Origin: Acidimicrobiia bacterium UBA6912
GTDB lineage: Bacteria > Actinomycetota > Acidimicrobiia > Spongiisociales > UBA5794
Direction: 5' to 3'
DNA: 9,637 nucleotides
Assembly (NCBI GenBank): GCA_002450985.1
Contig: DKBA01000073.1
Span: 28,246 to 37,882 of the forward strand
Positions 5,912-9,637 of this stretch are shown here, in pieces; the stretch's first letter is position 1, and the number at the start of each line of letters is the position of its first letter. Below the pieces are notes generated by a model, which was given only the letters and a program-made list of their open reading frames with translations, was not told the DNA's origin and searched no databases. The position numbers were made by a program, and so were the translations under genes.

Positions 5912-6448
5912 TCATGCCCCGGCCACGGCGGGCTGCTCGACGGTGCGGCGCCGCAGGGCGCGGTGCCGCCTCCCCCAGAGCCACGTCGCGCACGCCGCAC
6001 CGTGAGCCAGAGCAATCATGACGATGAGTTTCTTGAGCAGCGACGATGCGGGCAGCGTGTAGCCGAAGGCCATCGCCCGCTCCTGGCCCGCGGCGTCGGT
6101 CACGCGAACGACAACGGGCGTCTCGACGTTGATGTCGGCTGTGATCGTCGCGCTCCAGAAGCCGGGCGAGCTGCTCGGTGTCGCCGTGCTCACCACGGTG
6201 TCGCCGTCTGCCGTGACCGACTCGACGGCCACCGAGGTCACGGCCGTGTCGCCGGTGACGCCGACGAGCACCGGGACTCGGCTGGTGCCATCGGCGCCGT
6301 CGGCCCACACCGCCACCTCGAGCGGCCCAGCTTGGCCGAGCGCGATGCGATGGTTGTCGCCGTCGCCATGCGCCCATGCCGCCGAAGCCGGCCCGAGCAC
6401 GGCGGCGATGACGACCGCTGTCAAGATGATCGTTCGATGCCCCCTCAT
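5912..6448 (-). CDS. Secreted, membrane-anchored beta-sandwich-like protein with mature N-terminal His
   Basis: The protein has 178 residues. Residues 1-26 are a classical signal peptide (RR-poor, hydrophobic TAVVIAAVLG, then ASAAWA), with predicted cleavage after A26 so that the mature chain would start HGDGDNH. Residues 40-130 alternate hydrophobic strands (LEVAVWA, VPVLVGVTG, VTSVAVESV, GFWSATITADI, PVVVRVTDAAG), like the Ig-type folds of YtkA/FixH or CopC proteins. The similarity is in general pattern, not a confirmed family match. A single helix at about 136-153 is followed by WGRRHRALRRR, which places the C-terminus in the cytoplasm and the domain outside. CopC and related proteins use an N-terminal His for copper, so metal binding is a reasonable guess. 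It is the first gene after the response regulator and 55 bp before the HxxEH protein. Confidence 0.72.
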   Translation of the reverse strand: MRGHRTIILTAVVIAAVLGPASAAWAHGDGDNHRIALGQAGPLEVAVWADGADGTSRVPVLVGVTGDTAVTSVAVESVTADGDTVVSTATPSSSPGFWSATITADINVETPVVVRVTDAAGQERAMAFGYTLPASSLLKKLIVMIALAHGAACATWLWGRRHRALRRRTVEQPAVAGA

Positions 6449-6456
6449 GGGAGCGA

Positions 6457-6485
6457 ACAGTCGTGGCTGCGGAGGCGTGCCGCAA
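6457..6485 (-). promoter_or_regulatory. Candidate promoter for the secreted-protein/permease genes
   Basis: The minus strand reads TTGCGG (6485 to 6480), a 17-nt spacer, GACTGT (6462 to 6457), then 8 nt to the ATG at 6448. The hexamers match TTGACA at three of six positions and keep the key A2 and T6 of the -10. There is no ribosome binding site, so a short or absent leader would fit. It lies in the 101-bp gap after the response regulator, which could be read through from the kinase promoter instead. Confidence 0.35.
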
Positions 6486-6549
6486 TCAGGTGACCTCGCC
6501 TCGCGTATGGGGTGTCGACGCCACGCGGCTGGGGTCCGCCGGCCCGCGT

Positions 6550-7194
6550 TCAGTCGTCGAGCTGGATGATGCCGAGCTTGATGCCTACGCGGATCAGCTC
6601 GACGATGCTGTGGACGTCGAGCTTCGCCATCAGGTTGGTTCGGTGCCGTTCGACCGTCTTGATGCTGATGCCGAGGCGGCTGCCGATGGCCCGATTGGTC
6701 AGCCCCTCTCCGATGAGCTCGAGCACCTCGCGTTCGCGTGCGGTGAGGTGCGGCCCATCGCCCGGGTCGGCGCCGCCGGCGGTGTCGTCGCCGAGCATCG
6801 TCGCCGACGCGGCGGGGGTGAGGTAGCTCGCCCCGCGCTTGGCGGCCCGGACCGCGAGAAGGAGCTCGTCGGCGACCGATCCCTTCAAGACGTACCCCAA
6901 GGCGCCAACGTGGAGCGCCTCGCGGATGAGCGCCGGGTCGGCGTGCATCGAGAGGATGACGACCTGGGTGGGCAGCCCGAGCGTGCGGATCTGCTCGGTC
7001 GCCTCGATGCCGCTCATCTCGGGCATCGTGAGGTCCATCACCATCACGTCGGGTTCGTGGGCACGCGCCAGGGTGAGCGCTTCCCTGCCGTTGGTCGCTT
7101 CACCGACCACCTCGATGTCTGGGGCCTGGGCGAAGACCGCCCGGATGCCCTCCCGGACGAGGTGGTGGTCGTCGGCGACGGCGACCCGGATCAT
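6550..7194 (-). CDS. NarL/FixJ-type response regulator
   Basis: This 214-residue protein has a complete receiver domain (about 1-120). The acidic pair is D8/D9, the phosphoacceptor is D54 in MVMDLTMPE, the switch Ser is S82, and the conserved Lys is K104 in YVLKGS. A linker of about 25 residues leads to a LuxR-type helix-turn-helix (about 150-195: LTAREREVLELIGEGLTNRA, then LGISIKTVERHRTNLMAKL), which binds DNA as a dimer after phosphorylation. ATG at 7194 begins inside the stop codon of the kinase gene (TGATG), so the two are translationally coupled and form a cognate pair. The likely targets are the membrane genes that follow on the same strand, and possibly the divergent surface-protein gene. 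The targets are inferred from position. Confidence 0.95.
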   Translation of the reverse strand: MIRVAVADDHHLVREGIRAVFAQAPDIEVVGEATNGREALTLARAHEPDVMVMDLTMPEMSGIEATEQIRTLGLPTQVVILSMHADPALIREALHVGALGYVLKGSVADELLLAVRAAKRGASYLTPAASATMLGDDTAGGADPGDGPHLTAREREVLELIGEGLTNRAIGSRLGISIKTVERHRTNLMAKLDVHSIVELIRVGIKLGIIQLDD

Positions 7195-8207
7195 CACGCC
7201 ACGTCCCGCGGGAGCACGGCGACGAGCTCGGTGCCTCTCCCCGGCATCGAGGTCACCTCGAGGCGCCCGGACAGCAGGGCAAGGCGCTCGCGCATGCCGA
7301 CGATGCCGAGGCCGGCCCGAACCGGATCGTCGAGGATGCCGGGGTCCATGCCGATCCCGTCGTCGGCCACCCGCAGCCTGATCGCATCGCCGTTGACCGA
7401 CAACCGGACGTAGGCGCGGCGGGCGCCGGCGTGCACCGCGATGTTGGTGAGAGCTTCCTGCACGAACCGGTAGAGGCAGACCTCCGCCTCGTCGGTGAGT
7501 CGTCCGAGCTCGCGTCCCTGGTACGCCACCGTCAGGTGGGTGCGTTCCGTCGTCTCGGTGCACAGATGGTCGATGGCACGACTCAGCCCCAGCGTGTCGA
7601 GGGCGGCCGGCCGCAGACCGTAGGCGACGCGGCGTATCTGCTCACGGGTCGACTCGACCAGGTCGATGGCCTCCTCCAGGCTGCGTCTGATCGTGTCCGG
7701 TGCCTCGGCGACGAGGAGCTGGAGGCTGATCTTGAGCGCGGCGAGCGCCTGGCCTGCCTCGTCGTGCAACTCGCGGGCGACGCGGTGTCGCTCCGCCTCC
7801 TGGGTGTGCAGCACCCGTCTGGCGAGCTCGGCGATCTGGCGCTCGGCGTTCTTGAGGGCGGTGATGTCGTGCGAGTAGATGCGAAGCACGGCATCGTCGC
7901 CGGCCGCCGTGTAGCAGACCTTCTGCTCGAACACGCAGTCGCCCGCCATGACCTCCCGGCTGGCGAACTCGCGTCCCTCCGCACGGAAGGAGACGACGAA
8001 GTCGGCGACGTCGGCGAGGAGCGCCATGTCGGTGCCGTCGCGCAGCCCGGGGAACCGCGACGCCGCCTCCGGATTGAGGTAGGTGACGCGTCCGGTCAAG
8101 TCGGTCTCGATGACGAGGTTCGGGTTCTGCTCCGGGAACGCCGCCAACCGATCGAGGTCGGCGACGTTGATCCCGTACCCGGGCGCGTCGGAGTCGAAGT
8201 TGGCCAC
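7194..8207 (-). CDS. Soluble PAS-domain histidine kinase (NarX/DesK-type HisKA_3)
   Basis: This is a 337-residue cytoplasmic sensor kinase with no membrane helix. Residues about 23-115 form a PAS domain (FPEQNPNLVIETDLTGRVTY, ending IYSHDITALKNAERQI). Residues 120-165 are a dimerisation helix with H148 in ARELHDEAGQ as the phosphorylated residue. The ATPase domain shows the N box (EALTNIAVHA, N255), G1 (ADDGIGMDPG) and G2 (GLGIVGMRERLALL). Two PAS cysteines (C91 and C98) may respond to redox state, which is speculative. The chosen start, GTG at 8207, follows a TTGACA/CAAGCT promoter by 7 nt and gives a compact protein. The frame is open to 8630, but the extra stretch is Arg-rich, family-unlike and overlaps the divergent gene. 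Its partner is the response regulator that overlaps its stop codon. Confidence 0.92.
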   Translation of the reverse strand: MANFDSDAPGYGINVADLDRLAAFPEQNPNLVIETDLTGRVTYLNPEAASRFPGLRDGTDMALLADVADFVVSFRAEGREFASREVMAGDCVFEQKVCYTAAGDDAVLRIYSHDITALKNAERQIAELARRVLHTQEAERHRVARELHDEAGQALAALKISLQLLVAEAPDTIRRSLEEAIDLVESTREQIRRVAYGLRPAALDTLGLSRAIDHLCTETTERTHLTVAYQGRELGRLTDEAEVCLYRFVQEALTNIAVHAGARRAYVRLSVNGDAIRLRVADDGIGMDPGILDDPVRAGLGIVGMRERLALLSGRLEVTSMPGRGTELVAVLPRDVA

Positions 8208-8214
8208 GCCGGGC

Positions 8215-8242
8215 AGCTTGGCACACGCCGCAGCCGTGTCAA
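8215..8242 (-). promoter_or_regulatory. Candidate promoter of the kinase-regulator operon (leaderless)
   Basis: On the minus strand a perfect TTGACA (8242 to 8237), a 16-nt spacer and CAAGCT (8220 to 8215) end 7 nt before the GTG start at 8207. The -10 is imperfect but keeps A2 and T6. The spacing predicts a transcript beginning at or next to the start codon, which fits the lack of any Shine-Dalgarno. Confidence 0.55.
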
Positions 8243-8369
8243 TGCGTCCGCCGGCCCGGCTGCGCGCAGCGGGCTCGGCGTTCCGGTCGCGGCGTGTGCC
8301 GAGGCGACGAGCGTCGGGTTCACGGTGCCGGGTCCGGCGGGCCGGTGGCGGTCGCGACCGGTGGCCGGT

Positions 8370-8375
8370 TAGGGT
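8370..8375 (+). promoter_or_regulatory. Candidate -10 box (TAGGGT) for the surface-protein gene
   Basis: TAGGGT fits TANNNT. It would give a start near 8382 and a leader of about 24 nt that contains the ribosome binding site. No clear -35 lies 17 nt upstream. It shares the 198-bp divergent region with the kinase promoter. The rest of that region is GC-rich without other structure I can support. Confidence 0.4.
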
Positions 8376-8390
8376 CGAGCGAGGTCTGCC

Positions 8391-8397
8391 GAAAGGA
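8391..8397 (+). promoter_or_regulatory. Shine-Dalgarno fixing the GTG start at 8406
   Basis: GAAAGGA lies 8 nt before GTG at 8406. The nearby ATG at 8399 opens a frame that stops after eight codons, so the GTG is the real start. Confidence 0.6.
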
Positions 8398-8405
8398 ATG
8401 GAGAC

Positions 8406-9637
8406 GTGGCCATCGAATCGTTGAGCGTCCAGCGGATGGAGAGGCGACGGTTCCGTCGCCTGGTCGGCGGGGTGGCGCTGGTGCTGCTTGCGATGGTCGC
8501 GCCGCCGCTGCCGGCCCGGGCGGGCACCTCGGGGACGCTCGTCGTCACCACGGACACGACCCTCACGGAGGACCACGCCGGGGACGTCGTGATCGCCGCC
8601 GACGGCGTCACGCTGGATTGCGACGGTCACAGCATCACGGGACCCGGCACCGGCAACGGGATACTGCTCTCGGGGGTGGACGGCACCACCGTCGCGAACT
8701 GTCTCATCCAGGGTTTCGACACCGGGGTTGCGGTCGTGAACGGGTCGTCGGGCAACGTCGTCTCGGGCAGTTCGGTCACGGGCGACGGCGACGGGATCGG
8801 CTTCCTGGCCGACGGGGCCTCGGGCAACACGTTCGACGGCAACGTGGCCACCGGCAACACCGACGGCTTCGTGCTCATCCGGGCGGCGAACGACAACGTG
8901 GTCGCCGGCAACGCCGCCGTGGACAACTGGAACGAGGGGATCAAGTCGGTCGACGGGACGCTACGCAACACCATCGTGGACAACACCGTCTCCGGCAGCA
9001 ACAAGGGTGTGGTGATCCTCGACTCGGAGGATCTGGTGGTCGAGCGGAACATGGTTTCCGGGGCGGTCAACTGGTTTGCGTACGGTCTGGGCACCGGCCT
9101 CCTCGGCACCGGAGCCCACGGGAATCTCCTCGCGGACAACACCGCCGCCGCCAGCGGTATCGGCTTCCTCGTCGACGCCTCGACGAACAACGTGCTGAGC
9201 CGCAACGCGTCGATATCGAACTCGGCGAGCGGTGTCGAGCTCATCAACGGGGCGAACGACAACACCGTCGTCGACAACTGGGTCTCCGACAACGGGGGGA
9301 CCGGTGTCGTCGTCAACCTCTTCCAGGTCACGCCCAGCACGGGAAACACCTTCAGCGGCAACAGGTCGCACGCCAACGACTTCTCCGGCTTCGACGACCA
9401 GTCGGCCGGTTCCGCCGCCAACTCGTACACCGGCAACCTGTGCGTAGGGAACGGCAACGGCGGCTCGAGTCCCGGCGGACTGTGCGATCCGGGCGGCGCC
9501 TTCGTGGACGACGACGGCCTTCTCTTCGAGCTCGACATCGAGTGGATGGCGTGGGAGGGGATCACCAAGGGCTGCAACCCGCCTGAGAACGACCGGTTCT
9601 GTCCCGGCGACGACGTGAGCCGCGGGCAGATGGCGGC
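8406..9637 (+). CDS. Secreted right-handed beta-helix protein with C-terminal SLH-like module, 3' end outside the window
   Basis: The open frame from GTG at 8406 runs through the right edge (410 codons plus two bases). It begins with a basic stretch (QRMERRRFRRL) and a hydrophobic core (VGGVALVLLAMVA) ending PARAG, a signal peptide of about 39 residues. Residues about 45-350 are short repeated strands in the style of NosD/pectin-lyase parallel beta-helices: LDCDGHSITGPG, then many N-x-V-x-x-N units rich in Asn, Gly and Ser. Two Cys (CVGNG...GGLC) close the repeats. From residue 366 the FVDDDG...FELDIEWMAWEGITKG and NDRFCPGDDVSRGQMAA segments match the S-layer-homology-like modules of actinobacterial surface proteins, which anchor to the cell wall. 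Usually several such modules follow, so the real protein is longer. Function may be polysaccharide binding or cleavage, or adhesion; no catalytic residues can be assigned. Confidence 0.85.
   Translation, partial: MAIESLSVQRMERRRFRRLVGGVALVLLAMVAPPLPARAGTSGTLVVTTDTTLTEDHAGDVVIAADGVTLDCDGHSITGPGTGNGILLSGVDGTTVANCLIQGFDTGVAVVNGSSGNVVSGSSVTGDGDGIGFLADGASGNTFDGNVATGNTDGFVLIRAANDNVVAGNAAVDNWNEGIKSVDGTLRNTIVDNTVSGSNKGVVILDSEDLVVERNMVSGAVNWFAYGLGTGLLGTGAHGNLLADNTAAASGIGFLVDASTNNVLSRNASISNSASGVELINGANDNTVVDNWVSDNGGTGVVVNLFQVTPSTGNTFSGNRSHANDFSGFDDQSAGSAANSYTGNLCVGNGNGGSSPGGLCDPGGAFVDDDGLLFELDIEWMAWEGITKGCNPPENDRFCPGDDVSRGQMA
8793..9278 (+). repeat. Internal duplication within the beta-helix region
   Basis: Residues 130-169 and 251-291 share a pattern: GIGFL-x-D, spaced Asn, N-A-x-x-x-N, then L-I-x-x-A-N-D-N-x-V-x-x-N. 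The copies lie about 121 residues apart (nucleotides 8793-8912 and 9156-9278). The period is several beta-helix turns, which suggests that a multi-turn block was duplicated rather than single turns. Confidence 0.5.

Noticed and set aside
6502..6525. GGTGTCGACGCC near-palindrome after the response regulator
   Set aside because: The stem is short and imperfect and has no T tract, so a terminator or operator cannot be argued.
6463..8372. Two plus-strand frames of about 315 codons opposite the regulator and kinase
   Set aside because: They are antisense shadows of two genes with complete, well-conserved domains on the minus strand.
8208..8630. Upstream extension of the kinase reading frame
   Set aside because: The added residues are Arg- and Pro-rich without family resemblance, run through the candidate promoter and overlap the start of the divergent gene.
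8294..9586. Open frame of 430 codons on the plus strand over the surface-protein gene
   Set aside because: It is one frame off the beta-helix/SLH frame and gives only Arg/Gly-rich low-complexity sequence.
1..9637. Search for CRISPR arrays, tRNA or rRNA genes, insertion sequences and integrase or toxin-antitoxin genes
   Set aside because: No regularly spaced repeats, cloverleaf-like segments, transposase motifs or terminal inverted repeats were seen.

Overview
This is a GC-rich bacterial window, most likely from an actinobacterium and plausibly of the class Acidimicrobiia. The best taxonomic clue is the incomplete gene at the right end. Its C-terminal segment (GITKGCNPP...NDRFCPGDD, then VSRGQMAA) is the S-layer-homology-like module that I associate with cell-surface proteins of that group. 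Frequent GTG starts and several genes that appear to be leaderless fit the same picture. I see no rRNA, tRNA, CRISPR array, insertion sequence or other mobile element. Every gap between genes is shorter than 300 bp.

Left block (1-2833): a small conserved-looking gene on the minus strand runs off the left edge (270 to 1). Next is a 567-residue PLP-dependent, class V aminotransferase/cysteine-desulfurase-like protein (2144 to 441, minus). It is divergent from a 197-residue ASCH-like plus winged-helix protein (2240-2833, plus). The 95-bp region between their GTG starts holds two back-to-back extended-leaderless -10 boxes and two perfect short inverted repeats, so the pair may be co-regulated.

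Central block (2805-8207, all minus strand): read in transcription order this is a soluble PAS histidine kinase, a NarL-type response regulator fused to it by a TGATG junction, a secreted membrane-anchored protein whose predicted mature end begins with histidine, a four-helix membrane protein with two HxxEH motifs and a CTC tail, and two tandem TauE/SafE (TSUP) family permeases that are about 85% identical. The layout suggests a two-component system controlling a membrane module for export or handling of a sulfur compound, an anion or a metal. The substrate is not shown by the sequence. Two features could tune expression inside the block: a G-quadruplex-type motif covering the ribosome binding site of the four-helix protein, and a perfect 16-bp hairpin in front of the first permease. 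The last permease gene overlaps the end of the ASCH-like gene tail to tail by 29 bp.

Right block (8406-9637, plus strand): a secreted right-handed beta-helix protein of NosD-like repeat type with a C-terminal SLH-like module is transcribed divergently from the kinase. It is cut by the window end.
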